Origin: VFZP01 sp043730365
GTDB lineage: Bacteria; Acidobacteriota; Terriglobia; Bryobacterales; Bryobacteraceae
Length of the DNA: 20,998 nt
Assembly: GCA_043730365.1 (NCBI GenBank)
Contig: JAYTKJ010000529.1
Span: 1-20,998 of the forward strand
Direction of reading: 5' to 3'
Positions 8,549 to 16,484 of this stretch are shown in pieces. Made by a program: the position numbers and the translations under genes. How positions within the stretch are numbered: the first letter of the stretch is position 1; the number at the start of each line of letters is the position of its first letter. Under the pieces are notes generated by a model. The model was not told the origin of the DNA and did not search any database. It was given only the letters and a program-made list of their open reading frames with translations.

Positions 8549-9889
8549 GTGTTAACTCTTCAACTCGCTTTGCTGTTTGCGGCGGCCGCTGACCCTCGTC
8601 CAGTATGGACGGGGCCGGGCGCTTCCCATCTCGGCGATCCCTCGCCGGACGGCCGTTTCCTGAGCGGCATCCAGCCCGAGACTGGCGAGTTGCTCCTGCG
8701 CGATTTCAGCTCCGGGATCCGTCGCAGGATCGGCCGCAAGGCTGAGCCCTATGAGTTTGCCTCTTTCTCTGTGTTCTCGCCCGATTCCAAGCTGATCGCC
8801 TACGCGTGGTCCAATGCCGAGCGGCGTTATGAGTTGCGAGTCGCCTCGGTCGATTCGCTTAGCGAACGAACGTTGCTGGTCAACGAAGGTTCCGGCCTCG
8901 TGCAGCCTTGCGCGTTCTCGCCGGACTCAAAGCAAATTCTGGTTCTAATGGTTCGGCCCGCAGGCGGTGTGCAACTGGCGCTCATCTCCGTCGAGACGGG
9001 CGCAGTGAAGAATCTGAAGACGTACGATGGACCCAAGCCGAGCCGCGCGGACTGGTCACCCGACGGCCGCCAAATCGTTTTCGGCAACACTTTGCTCGCC
9101 GCCGATACCTCACGCGAGGAACGGCTCGTAGAAGGCTTCTCGGGCGACCTGTCTCCGGTTTTCTCGCGCGACGGCCGCCGAATCTTTTTCTCCGCCGAAT
9201 CGCGCGGTTCCACGGGGCTGTTTGTCATGCCGGTGACCGGCGATCGACGGCCGGCGCTGGTGCGATCCGGGCTGGGGCGCATTCTTCTGCAAGGGGTCAC
9301 CGCCGATGGCCGGCTCTTTTACGCGCTTCGTCCGGGCGTTGGAAATACGTACCGAGCCGACTTTGATCCGGTGGCGGGTAAGCTGCTTTCGCACGTTGAA
9401 TTGGTGGGCCGGCAGGACCCAACCGGCAGCGACGATTGGGCTCATGCGTTTCCGGCGGCGCTGCACGGCCCCTCCCCTTCAGGCGATTTTCTACCCCGAG
9501 GCAAAGAACTGTGGCGCGTGGGCGCCGATGCTCCGCTGGCCACCTTCCCGCGCGCCATTACTGCATTGGCCGTGGCGCCCGATGGCGAGACCGTGGCCGT
9601 GGCGCAGTCCACCACTCTCACGTTGATTTCCCCCAAAGGCCGTCAGGAAAGCCGCGCCGCTTCGGAGACGATCAGCGGACTGGCGTGGGCCAACGATGGG
9701 CGGCATTTGATCACTGTGCAGAACGACTCGCTGTGGTGGTGGAGCGCGGCGCTCGAGGTTGGCTCCCGCCTCGTCAAAGCGCACGGCAACATCGGTACGG
9801 TGCACCTGGGCCCGCGCGGGGCGACGATCGAGTTCACGGCTGGGCGGCCACGCGCAGAGGTTTGGTCAATCGCCCCAGACGCGCGATGA
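8549..9889 (+). CDS. TolB-like beta-propeller protein (PD40/WD40-like repeats)
   Basis: A 446-residue protein with a short signal peptide (about 1-14). At least five PD40-type repeats are marked by SPDG/SPDS/SRDG at residues 32-35, 77-80, 124-127, 170-173 and 206-209, each followed by a beta strand; weaker repeats continue to the C-terminus. The fold is that of the TolB propeller, usually a protein-protein interaction scaffold in the periplasm. In Acidobacteria such repeats are often fused to Ser/Thr kinase or winged-helix domains; here they stand alone. The GTG start at 8549 is fixed by an in-frame stop at 8537-8539, with no other start codon in between. The thioesterase gene follows after 7 bp, so the two are probably cotranscribed. 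The partner and function are unknown. Confidence 0.8.
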   Translation: MLTLQLALLFAAAADPRPVWTGPGASHLGDPSPDGRFLSGIQPETGELLLRDFSSGIRRRIGRKAEPYEFASFSVFSPDSKLIAYAWSNAERRYELRVASVDSLSERTLLVNEGSGLVQPCAFSPDSKQILVLMVRPAGGVQLALISVETGAVKNLKTYDGPKPSRADWSPDGRQIVFGNTLLAADTSREERLVEGFSGDLSPVFSRDGRRIFFSAESRGSTGLFVMPVTGDRRPALVRSGLGRILLQGVTADGRLFYALRPGVGNTYRADFDPVAGKLLSHVELVGRQDPTGSDDWAHAFPAALHGPSPSGDFLPRGKELWRVGADAPLATFPRAITALAVAPDGETVAVAQSTTLTLISPKGRQESRAASETISGLAWANDGRHLITVQNDSLWWWSAALEVGSRLVKAHGNIGTVHLGPRGATIEFTAGRPRAEVWSIAPDAR

Positions 9890-9896
9890 TGTTGGG

Positions 9897-10412
9897 ATGA
9901 GTTCAGTCCCCACCGCCGCCACTCCGCCGCCGCTGCCGGGTAAGCCCGTGCGCGAGTCGCAGGCCATCTACACCGAATTGACGCTGCCCAACGATGCCAA
10001 CTCGCTGGGGACACTCTTCGGCGGCAAGTTGATGCAGTACGTAGATCTGTGCGCGGCAATCGCCGCCGTCCGCCACGCGCGCTGTGCGGTGGTCACGGCT
10101 TCGGTGGACCATCTGACTTTTCTGCAGCCCGTCCGCATAGGGCAGCTGGTGTTGCTAAAGGCTTCGGTGAACCGGGTCTTTCGCACTTCGATGGAGGTGG
10201 GGGTCAAAGTCTGGGTGGAAGATCTGCCCACCGGCGACATCAAGCACGTCTCGTCGGCCTATCTCACGTTTGTCGCGATCGACAAAGACCGCCAGCGCAT
10301 TCCCCTGGCGCCGGTCCTTCCGGAGACGGACGAAGAGAAAAGGCGGTGGGAGCATGCCGGGCAACGGCGCGAGAATCGCCTCCAACTACGGGCTCAGCAA
10401 AAGAAAGAGTAG
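9897..10412 (+). CDS. Acyl-CoA thioesterase, hotdog fold (YciA/4HBT type)
   Basis: A 171-residue hotdog-fold thioesterase that hydrolyses acyl-CoA to free acid and CoA. Family hallmarks are N35 followed by GTLFGGKLM (38-46), D50 at the start of the central helix (family active-site region), VTASVDHLTFLQP (66-78), and TSMEVGVKVWVED in the last core strands. An N-terminal tail of about 17 residues is Pro/Ala-rich, and the C-terminal 30 residues are highly charged, as in many cytosolic members. The start is the first in-frame ATG after the propeller gene's stop (7-bp gap); its Shine-Dalgarno is weak. The TAG stop lies inside the terminator hairpin shared with the convergent Hfq-like gene. Chain-length preference cannot be read from the sequence. 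Confidence 0.88.
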   Translation: MSSVPTAATPPPLPGKPVRESQAIYTELTLPNDANSLGTLFGGKLMQYVDLCAAIAAVRHARCAVVTASVDHLTFLQPVRIGQLVLLKASVNRVFRTSMEVGVKVWVEDLPTGDIKHVSSAYLTFVAIDKDRQRIPLAPVLPETDEEKRRWEHAGQRRENRLQLRAQQKKE

Positions 10413-10429
10413 CGGGGCCGCCGCTACTC
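10407..10429 (-). terminator. Shared convergent hairpin containing both stop codons; intrinsic terminator for the minus-strand operon
   Basis: A perfect 9-bp inverted repeat (GAGTAGCGG / CCGCTACTC) encloses a 5-base loop. The plus arm contains the thioesterase TAG (10410-10412) and the other arm contains the Hfq-like gene's TAG (10426-10424 on minus). On the minus strand the hairpin is followed by TTTCTTTTGC, a T-rich tract fitting an intrinsic terminator. On the plus strand only CCCCTTTGT follows, so termination in that direction should be weaker. Confidence 0.75.
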
Positions 10430-10846
10430 CCCTTTGTACATGTACTTGATGTTGTGCTTGTAGATCATCACCGGCACAGACTGGGGCCTGGTCAGGCGGA
10501 AAGCGTACTTGTCGTACCATTCCACCGTTCCTGCCAACTCTTCGCCATCCCGAAGCACCACCACCATGGGCGTCTTCATCTGGATCTGCTTGGCGAAGTA
10601 GAAATTCTCGGCGTTCGTCTGCTCCGGCGGAGCCGGCGGTGCTTTCTGTTGGGGCGCGTGCTGCTGCGGGGGCGGAGCGGACGCCGCAGCGGGTGGCGCG
10701 ATGGGGGCTTTCAACGGAACCTTCGCCGGTGGCGGGGCGGCCCGCTTGGCGGATTCCATTTTTTCTTGAAGTTCCTTCAATGGGGGACGGATCAACTTGC
10801 GGCTGGATGCCTCCACGGCGTAACTCCTGTGAACAGTATTATCCAT
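10424..10846 (-). CDS. Hfq-like Sm-fold RNA-binding protein with long Pro/Ala/Gln-rich N-terminal extension
   Basis: A 140-residue protein. The C-terminal part (about 78-140) reads as an Hfq/Sm domain. The Sm1-like part is MVVVLRDGEELAGTVEWYDKY (94-114), with the usual Gly and the YD of the beta-turn. The Sm2 part is VMIYKHNIKYMY (126-137), containing the Hfq-diagnostic Tyr-Lys-His (K130, H131). Residues 1-35 are charged and helix-like; 36-77 are a low-complexity Pro/Ala/Gln linker. Ordinary Hfq has the Sm domain at the very N-terminus and any disordered tail at the C-terminus, so this layout is reversed. The Gln near the start of helix 1 (Q8 in E. coli) appears replaced by Ala. The gene is last in the yicC-holB operon, 38 bp after holB. 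Hfq is a ring-shaped small-RNA chaperone; that this protein acts likewise is inference. Confidence 0.8.
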   Translation of the reverse strand: MDNTVHRSYAVEASSRKLIRPPLKELQEKMESAKRAAPPPAKVPLKAPIAPPAAASAPPPQQHAPQQKAPPAPPEQTNAENFYFAKQIQMKTPMVVVLRDGEELAGTVEWYDKYAFRLTRPQSVPVMIYKHNIKYMYKGE

Positions 10847-10884
10847 GGATACCACACGCACGCGGGCCGTCACAACCCGGTCTT

Positions 10885-11928
10885 TTACGGCCGGGCGGTT
10901 TGAGCGAGCGTCCGGAGTTCGAGCACCAGCGCATCGAGCGCGATATTCTTCTGAATATTGCGGCGTAATAGATGCATAAGGTCGTCCGTTTTCCGCACTG
11001 CGGCGCGCAGCCATTCCAGCGTGACGCCGGCCGCAAGCTTCCCGAGGCCTTCGGCGATGTCGGTGTTGCGGATCTCGCCGTGGCCCTGCTGCAAATGCAG
11101 CATGTCCTCGAGCAGCAGATAGAGAGCCTTGAGATAGCCCTCGAGTTTTTCCGAACGCGCCAGCGCCAGTTTTTCAGATTGCGCGGCCCACCGCCCGAAG
11201 GGGGCCTGTGCCGATGCAGATTCGATTAGCGCGCGCATCGCCTCGCGCCGCCGGTCGTAGACTTCCAGATCGAGCGACGCGGCAACGCCCGGGCTGCCGC
11301 CGGCTAGCGCTGTCCGGCGCGCGGCTTCCGGCATGACGCGGGCGGTGGCAAACGCCGTCATCTCGGCCGGGGTCAGCCGGCTGAGCCGCAGCGGCACCGA
11401 CCTGGATCGAATGGTGGGCAGCAGATCATAGGCATTCTCGGCCGTCGCCACGATGATCAGATACGGCGGCGGCTCCTCCAGCGTCTTCAACAGCGAATTG
11501 GCGGCTTGCTCGTTGGCGCGATCTAGTCCGTCGATCAGGAAAACCCGCCGCGTGCCGCCCAGCGGACCAAACTGCGCGCGCTCTTTGAGAACGCGCATCT
11601 GCTGGATGGAGATCTGACGAAGGGGCCCGTCTGGCGCAAACGTCACGAAGTCTGGATGCGTGGCGAGAAAGAAGGGGTCGTCCGACCGTTTCTCGGACGT
11701 CCACTTTTCACGTTCAGCTACCAGGTCCGCGTTGGCCACCAGACTGAGGTCATCCTGCTCGATCTGGGCGTCTCCGCCGATCAGCCGCGCGGCAAAGCGC
11801 CTTGCCAACGTGGCTTTCCCGACGCCTTCCGGGCCGTCCAGCAAAAGCGTCTGCGGCATGCGGCCGCCCGAGATCATCTGCGCAAGGATTTCCTGCGCCC
11901 GTGTGTTGCCGAAAAAGTTATCGAACAC
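10885..11928 (-). CDS. holB: DNA polymerase III delta' subunit
   Basis: A 347-residue AAA+ clamp-loader subunit. It shows a P-loop GPEGVGKAT (32-40; Ala instead of Ser/Thr after the Lys, as in many delta' proteins), a Walker B-like stretch FLIDGLDRANEQAANSLLKTLEEPPP (SLLKTLEEPP is the family signature), and an SRC-like motif TIRSRS with the arginine finger but Ser for Cys. The whole protein contains no cysteine, so the zinc-binding module of many clamp-loader subunits is missing. The chosen start is a GTG with a strong GGAGG 6 bases upstream, giving an 11-bp overlap with tmk; the open frame extends 25 codons further but lacks family similarity there. A tmk-holB order is common in bacteria. 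It helps load the beta clamp during replication. Confidence 0.92.
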   Translation of the reverse strand: MFDNFFGNTRAQEILAQMISGGRMPQTLLLDGPEGVGKATLARRFAARLIGGDAQIEQDDLSLVANADLVAEREKWTSEKRSDDPFFLATHPDFVTFAPDGPLRQISIQQMRVLKERAQFGPLGGTRRVFLIDGLDRANEQAANSLLKTLEEPPPYLIIVATAENAYDLLPTIRSRSVPLRLSRLTPAEMTAFATARVMPEAARRTALAGGSPGVAASLDLEVYDRRREAMRALIESASAQAPFGRWAAQSEKLALARSEKLEGYLKALYLLLEDMLHLQQGHGEIRNTDIAEGLGKLAAGVTLEWLRAAVRKTDDLMHLLRRNIQKNIALDALVLELRTLAQTARP

Positions 11929-12589
11929 GGCGAGCCTCCAGCGCGGGTGCCACCGCGTTCCATACGGACTGTGCCACTGCTTCCACGGTGCCACTGGCGT
12001 CAATCACGCGAAAGCGCGCCCGCTCGCGATCGGCCAAGCTGAGATACGCTTCTCGCACGCGCCGGTGAAACTCGAGCGCCTCGTTGTCCAGGCGCGTCTC
12101 GTCCGGCCCATCAGCGGCCGCGCGGTTTCGCTCGAAGGCACGCCCGAGGCCTGTCTCCAGATCGATGCCCAGATAAATGGTGATGTCCGGCTGCAGGGCG
12201 CCGCAGGCGATGGTGTGCAGAGTCGTGATACTCTCGCCACCCAAGCCGCGTCCAGCCCCCTGATAGACCAGCGTAGAATCTGTGAACCGGTCACACACCA
12301 CCGCGCGGCCCTGCGCCAGGGCGGGGCGAATCACTTCGGCCACATTCTGCGCGCGGCTGGCAAAGTAGAGCAGCAATTCGGCGGTGGGGGCGAGCCCGGA
12401 ATTTTTCGAGTCCAGCAGAATGCGCCGGATCTGCCGGCCGATTTCGGTGCCACCCGGCTCCACTGTGCGCGTCACTCCATAGCTGGCTTGTTCAAGCCGC
12501 GCGATGAGGCGCTCCATTTGCGTGGTCTTGCCGCTGCCCTCGGTGCCTTCGAAGGTGATAAACAGACCGCCTTGCAGCAGTTCAGTCAT
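11918..12589 (-). CDS. tmk: Thymidylate kinase
   Basis: A 223-residue dTMP kinase, making dTDP for DNA synthesis. The P-loop GTEGSGKTT lies at 15-23, the EPGGT loop at 44-48 (preceded by Val rather than the common Arg), and the DR(F) motif at 100-102, followed by DSTLVYQGAGRGL, which contacts the base. A basic LID region follows near 153-170. Length is normal for the family. The ATG overlaps the end of the uracil-DNA glycosylase gene by 8 bp, with no separate Shine-Dalgarno, so translation is probably coupled. The 3' end overlaps holB by 11 bp. Confidence 0.95.
   Translation of the reverse strand: MTELLQGGLFITFEGTEGSGKTTQMERLIARLEQASYGVTRTVEPGGTEIGRQIRRILLDSKNSGLAPTAELLLYFASRAQNVAEVIRPALAQGRAVVCDRFTDSTLVYQGAGRGLGGESITTLHTIACGALQPDITIYLGIDLETGLGRAFERNRAAADGPDETRLDNEALEFHRRVREAYLSLADRERARFRVIDASGTVEAVAQSVWNAVAPALEARRVR
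11935..11939 (-). promoter_or_regulatory. Ribosome binding site that sets the holB GTG start
   Basis: GGAGG on the minus strand lies inside the 3' end of tmk, six bases before the GTG at 11928. It selects this start over upstream in-frame codons and implies translational coupling of holB to tmk. Confidence 0.75.
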
Positions 12590-13367
12590 AGACGAAGTGC
12601 AGCACCTTTTTCAGATCTTCCCAGGCCTCGCGCTTGGCATTCTGGTTGTACGGCCGCAACAGGTAGGACGGATGATAGGTGACCATCACTGGAATGTCGC
12701 GCCACTTGTGCCAGTTGCCGCGCAGCTTCATCACGCCATCCTTGGTCCCCAGCACCGCGCGTGCAGCGGTGGATCCCATCGCGCAGATCGCCTTCGGTTT
12801 GATGGCCAGCAGTTGGCGAAACAGAAACTGACCGCAGACTTCCATCTCGTCCGCCTCGGGCGTGCGATTCTCCGGCGGGCGGCACTTTACCACGTTGCAG
12901 ATATAGACGTCGGGCCGCTTGATCGGAATGCCTTCCTTGCTGGCTGTGCCTTCGATCATCTGCGTCAGCAACTGGCCGGCGCGGCCGACGAACGGGAGCC
13001 CGGAGGCATCCTCATCGGCGCCGGGGCCCTCGCCCACAAACACCAGCGACGAGCCTTCGTTGCCGGACCCAAAGACGATCTTGTTACGGCCCTTGCTGAG
13101 CCGGCAGCGTTGGCAGTCCCCGATGTCCTCGCGGATTCGCTGCATCGTGTCTCCGTCCGGCGCCAGCGAAGGCAGCACGGGGAGCAGCAATTCAGCGGCC
13201 GGACGGGGCGGCGTGGAAGGGGCGGGTTTTCTGGCGGCGGGCATAGCAAGTTCCAATGAGGGTGGCGGTGCAGTCGCCGCCGGTACGCTGCCACCGCGCC
13301 GGTAAATAGTCTTGAAGCCGAGGTCCTGGTAGAACCGCAGATAGTCGCGCAGTTGCTCCTGGGTCAT
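12582..13367 (-). CDS. Uracil-DNA glycosylase, family 4 (iron-sulfur type)
   Basis: A 261-residue protein that removes uracil from DNA. The core (about 78-261) has the family-4 motif GEGPGADED (112-120), the four expected [4Fe-4S] ligands C85, C88, C162 and C178 (spacing 2 and 15 residues, as in the Thermus enzyme), and the HPSYLLR motif at 232-238. Ahead of the core is a short helical segment (about 1-22) and a Pro/Ala-rich linker (about 26-70); similar N-terminal extensions occur in many family-4 enzymes. The ATG overlaps the coaBC stop as ATGA. Its place between coaBC and tmk fits a nucleotide/DNA-maintenance operon. Confidence 0.93.
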   Translation of the reverse strand: MTQEQLRDYLRFYQDLGFKTIYRRGGSVPAATAPPPSLELAMPAARKPAPSTPPRPAAELLLPVLPSLAPDGDTMQRIREDIGDCQRCRLSKGRNKIVFGSGNEGSSLVFVGEGPGADEDASGLPFVGRAGQLLTQMIEGTASKEGIPIKRPDVYICNVVKCRPPENRTPEADEMEVCGQFLFRQLLAIKPKAICAMGSTAARAVLGTKDGVMKLRGNWHKWRDIPVMVTYHPSYLLRPYNQNAKREAWEDLKKVLHFVYD

Positions 13368-14590
13368 GCGGTGGTGGCAGCGGCGTGCAGACTCAGGCGA
13401 AGCTTCAACGCATGATCGAAAATCTGGCCGGCGATGTCGCGCTTGGAGGCTTTGGGTAGCGCCACAGGATCGGCTCCACGCGTGACCAACACCACTTCGT
13501 TCTGATCAGACTCAAAGCCGACGCTGGACTGGCTCACCAAGTTGCCAACTACCATGTCGGCGTTCTTGGTCTCCAGCTTGCGACGCGCCTCCGGGATCAG
13601 GTTTTCGGTTTCAGCGGCAAAGCCAATCAGCAGCCGGTCCCCTTTGATGCGGCCCAGTTCGGCGAGAATGTCAGGCGTCGGCGCCAGTTCGATCGACATG
13701 CGCATCGCCGTCTTCTTCACCTTTTGCGCGGGAGTGTTCTCGAGATAATAGTCGGCCACCGCCGCGCATTTGATGATGATGGTGGACTCTGGCAGATGCT
13801 TCAGCACGGCCTCGCGCATCTGATGGGCGCTCCGCACACGCTCCACCGTCACGCCGGGAGGGGGCTCCAGATTCACCGGGCCCGACACCAGAATCACTCG
13901 CGCCCCGCGCCCCGCAGCGTCTTCGGCCAGCGCGTAGCCCATCTTGCCGCTTGACCGGTTTGAAATGAAGCGCACCGGATCGAGCGCTTCTTGCGTGGGT
14001 CCGGCGGTGATGAGCACCACTTCGCCTTCGAGGTCCTTCTTTGGATTAAACAACGCCATCGCGCGCGTAGCGATCTCAACTGGTTCGGCTAAGCGGCCTG
14101 GTCCGACCGTTCCGCAAGCCAGCGGGCCAGCACCCGGCTCTACAAACTGCACTCCGCGCGCACGCAGCAACGCCAGGTTAGCCTGCGTAGCCGGGTGTTC
14201 CCACATGTTGGTGTTCATCGCGGGGGCCATCAGGATGGGGCCCTTGAAGGCCAAGTGCAGCGTGGTAAGGAAATCGTCCGCGTGGCCATGGGCGAAGCGA
14301 GCCAATAGATCCGCCGTCGCCGGCGCCACCAGCAGCAGTTGGTTCTCGCGCGCCACCTGGATGTGCTCAACCGAACTGGCCAACACTTCGTCAGATGTGC
14401 GATTGCCGAACAAGTCCGTGATCACTTTGCGGCCGGTGAGCGCGGCGAAGGTGAGTGGGGTGATGAATTCCTGCGCTGCGCGGGTCATGACCGTATTCAC
14501 GGCGCAGCCCCGCTCCATCAACGCACGCGCCAACTCTGCCGCTTTATAAGCGGCAATGCCACCGCCGACTCCGAGTACGACATTGATCAC
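13364..14590 (-). CDS. coaBC: Bifunctional phosphopantothenoylcysteine decarboxylase / phosphopantothenate-cysteine ligase
   Basis: A 408-residue coenzyme A biosynthesis enzyme. The CoaC half (1-about 185) has the FMN-binding GGIAAYKAAEL at 10-20, active-site H76 (SVEHIQ), PAMNTNMW at 123-130, and the substrate-flap Cys in ACG (C159). The CoaB half shows AGPTQEALDPVRFISNRSSGKMG (196-218) with N211, KCAAVADY (274-281), the K289 region and GFAAETEN. All key residues are present. The start is a GTG at 14590, the natural N-terminus for the family (INVVLGVGGGIAAYK); a nearby ATG is out of frame. It lies 28 bp after rpoZ and overlaps the glycosylase gene by 4 bp. Confidence 0.96.
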   Translation of the reverse strand: MINVVLGVGGGIAAYKAAELARALMERGCAVNTVMTRAAQEFITPLTFAALTGRKVITDLFGNRTSDEVLASSVEHIQVARENQLLLVAPATADLLARFAHGHADDFLTTLHLAFKGPILMAPAMNTNMWEHPATQANLALLRARGVQFVEPGAGPLACGTVGPGRLAEPVEIATRAMALFNPKKDLEGEVVLITAGPTQEALDPVRFISNRSSGKMGYALAEDAAGRGARVILVSGPVNLEPPPGVTVERVRSAHQMREAVLKHLPESTIIIKCAAVADYYLENTPAQKVKKTAMRMSIELAPTPDILAELGRIKGDRLLIGFAAETENLIPEARRKLETKNADMVVGNLVSQSSVGFESDQNEVVLVTRGADPVALPKASKRDIAGQIFDHALKLRLSLHAAATTA

Positions 14591-14618
14591 GGCTCTCGAT
14601 CCCGGTTCGTCGCCGAGC

Positions 14619-14888
14619 CTACCTCTTCTTGGCTTGCTCGGCTTCCTCAGCTTCCTTCATGGCGACAATCGTGGCCGCCAAGGAGGGATCGGTATAGTTG
14701 ATCAAGCCACGCCGCACTTCTTCCATCGCCGCCACCGTTGGCTTCTTGGACGTGGTGGGCAGGAACGAACGCGCTCCGGCTTGCAGTTGGCGCGCTCGCT
14801 TGGCGGCGACGATGATGTAGCGGTAGGTGGAATACTCCGGATCGTCAGGAATCGCGTAGTGCAGGTTGCGAACGATGTTGTCGCTCAT
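14619..14888 (-). CDS. rpoZ: RNA polymerase omega subunit
   Basis: An 89-residue omega subunit, which helps fold and assemble RNA polymerase. The family core is YRYIIVAAKRARQLQ (22-36), followed by KKPTVAAMEEVRRGLINY (48-65), with a charged, Ala-rich tail. It follows gmk with an ATGA overlap. gmk-rpoZ-coaBC is a widely conserved gene order, which supports the call for this short, divergent protein. Confidence 0.92.
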   Translation of the reverse strand: MSDNIVRNLHYAIPDDPEYSTYRYIIVAAKRARQLQAGARSFLPTTSKKPTVAAMEEVRRGLINYTDPSLAATIVAMKEAEEAEQAKKR

Positions 14889-15514
14889 TTTCTAGACGTG
14901 ACCTCCCCGACCTGGAACGTGTCCAGGATCGGACGAATATGTTCTTCCATTCGGACCCGGCGAATCCGCTCTGCTTCAATGATGGACTTCAATTTCATGA
15001 CCGACTCGTCGAGATCCTGATTGACCAGCACGTAGTCGTACTGGCGATAGTTCCCGATTTCGTCGACCGCTCCACGCAACCGGCGCTCAATCACAGCCTC
15101 GCTGTCTTCAGACCGGGCCCGCAACCTCTGCTCCAGAATTGCACGAGAAGGCGCCAAGATGAAAATACTGACGGCGTCCGGGATCCGCTCCTTCAATTGT
15201 CGCTCACCCTGGACGTCAATGTCGAGCACCAGATCCCGGCCCTCTTTGATCGCTTGCTCCAGATAGAGCCGGGACGTACCGTAATAGTTTTCAAAAACCT
15301 TCGCCCACTCGAGGAATTCGTCCTGCTCCAAGCGCCGTTCAAACTCGTCGCGCCCAATAAAGTGATAGTGATCGTCCTGTTTTTCATGACCGCGCGGCTG
15401 GCGCGTGGTGTAGGAAATGGAGAAGAGCAGCCTGGGATCCTGATCGAGCACCCGGTTCACTAGTGTGGATTTTCCCGAACCCGATGGCGCTGAGACGATG
15501 AAAACTGTGGTCAT
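14885..15514 (-). CDS. gmk: Guanylate kinase
   Basis: A 209-residue enzyme converting GMP to GDP with ATP. The P-loop SGSGKS is at 11-16, and the GMP-binding residues are in SYTTRQPR (34-41) and the YHFI strand. The LDIDVQG motif (96-102) and the Arg-rich lid (RLRARSEDSEAVIERRL) follow. The length is typical. It starts 17 bp after yicC with no strong Shine-Dalgarno and overlaps rpoZ by 4 bp. Being next to rpoZ, it links nucleotide supply with transcription machinery, as in many phyla. Confidence 0.96.
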   Translation of the reverse strand: MTTVFIVSAPSGSGKSTLVNRVLDQDPRLLFSISYTTRQPRGHEKQDDHYHFIGRDEFERRLEQDEFLEWAKVFENYYGTSRLYLEQAIKEGRDLVLDIDVQGERQLKERIPDAVSIFILAPSRAILEQRLRARSEDSEAVIERRLRGAVDEIGNYRQYDYVLVNQDLDESVMKLKSIIEAERIRRVRMEEHIRPILDTFQVGEVTSRK

Positions 15515-15531
15515 GGCGTCCGGTGAATCTA

Positions 15532-16434
15532 TTATTCCAGATTGAGGGACTGCTCGCGGATCTTCTCCACCTCGGCCTTCACCTCGAGGCCGATCTCGGT
15601 GATCCGCCGGCCCGGTTCGCCTGCGCCCATTGACTTGGACAGCACGGTGTTGGCCTCGCGCTGCATCTCCTGGGCGAGGAACTCGAGCCGCTTGCCAACT
15701 TCGCCGCCAGCGTCCAGCAGTTCGGTGAGGCGTTGGGCGTGAATCTTCAGACGGGCGATCTCCTCGCTGATATCGGAGCGGTCTGTCAGCATGGCTGCTT
15801 CCTGGGCGATGCGGCTGGTATCGGCGTCGGCCACGCGGAAGATTTCCACGAGTTTTTCTTGCAGCCGCGAGTGCAGGTGCGTCATCACTCCCGCCCGCAG
15901 GCCCTCCATCTCGTTCGCCGCCGCTTCGATCTTTCCCTGATGCCGCCGCAATACCTCGACGGTGTCGGCGCCTTCGCGGGTCCGCGCCTCATTGAGGGCC
16001 GCCACCGCTTCGCGAGCAGCGCTCATTAGCGCGGACTCGAAGTCCGGGCCCAGCTCCTGAGGACCGTTGTCTTCCAGCATCCCAGGCATGCGGAACGCGA
16101 CGTTCAAATCTGGTTCGCCGGCAATCCCATGCTGGTGCGCGGCTTGGCGAAAGGCTCCGATCCACGCCGACAACAACGCCTGGTTCACGGCCGGTCCCGA
16201 GCCAGTGGCCGCGGTGCGCGCCAGATGCAGGCGCACGTCCACGTGACCGCGCACAATCTTTTCTGAGATCGCGCGGCGCAAGGGCGCTTCATACGGGTCC
16301 ACGTCGCTCGGCAAATGAAACTGCAGATCGAGCGCGCGGTGGTTAACTGACTTCAGACTGACGACGATTTCTCCCGGCGGCGCGGTGCGGCGGATGCGGG
16401 CAAATCCTGTCATGCTGCGAATGGGTTGGCTCAC
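15532..16434 (-). CDS. YicC/YloC family endoribonuclease
   Basis: A 300-residue member of the YicC family. The N-terminal signature SMTGFAR is at 7-13, LKSVNHRALDLQF at 27-39, and the C-terminal DUF1732 core includes the DISEEIARLKIHAQRL block and GKRLEFLAQEMQREANT, as expected. Family members are endoribonucleases; E. coli YicC has been connected to degradation of a small RNA. The start is a GTG at 16434 with AAAAGG upstream; an ATG seven codons later (16413) would also retain the signature. It is the first gene of the compact operon running to the Hfq-like gene. A 50-bp gap separates it from hicB, which could hold the operon promoter; a GATACT resembling a -10 lies at 16454-16449, without a convincing -35. 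Confidence 0.93.
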   Translation of the reverse strand: MSQPIRSMTGFARIRRTAPPGEIVVSLKSVNHRALDLQFHLPSDVDPYEAPLRRAISEKIVRGHVDVRLHLARTAATGSGPAVNQALLSAWIGAFRQAAHQHGIAGEPDLNVAFRMPGMLEDNGPQELGPDFESALMSAAREAVAALNEARTREGADTVEVLRRHQGKIEAAANEMEGLRAGVMTHLHSRLQEKLVEIFRVADADTSRIAQEAAMLTDRSDISEEIARLKIHAQRLTELLDAGGEVGKRLEFLAQEMQREANTVLSKSMGAGEPGRRITEIGLEVKAEVEKIREQSLNLE

Positions 16435-16484
16435 GGGTTTAGCCTTTTAGTATCGCAGTGCTTGAGTCGCGCGCGCTGGAGGGG

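Noticed and set aside
10049..10903. 284-codon plus-strand ORF
   Set aside because: It crosses the thioesterase and Hfq-like genes in the wrong frames, with an Arg/Gly-rich shadow composition typical of GC-rich DNA.
11660..12682. 340-codon plus-strand ORF
   Set aside because: It lies opposite holB and tmk, both of which have clear motifs; its sequence is shadow-like.
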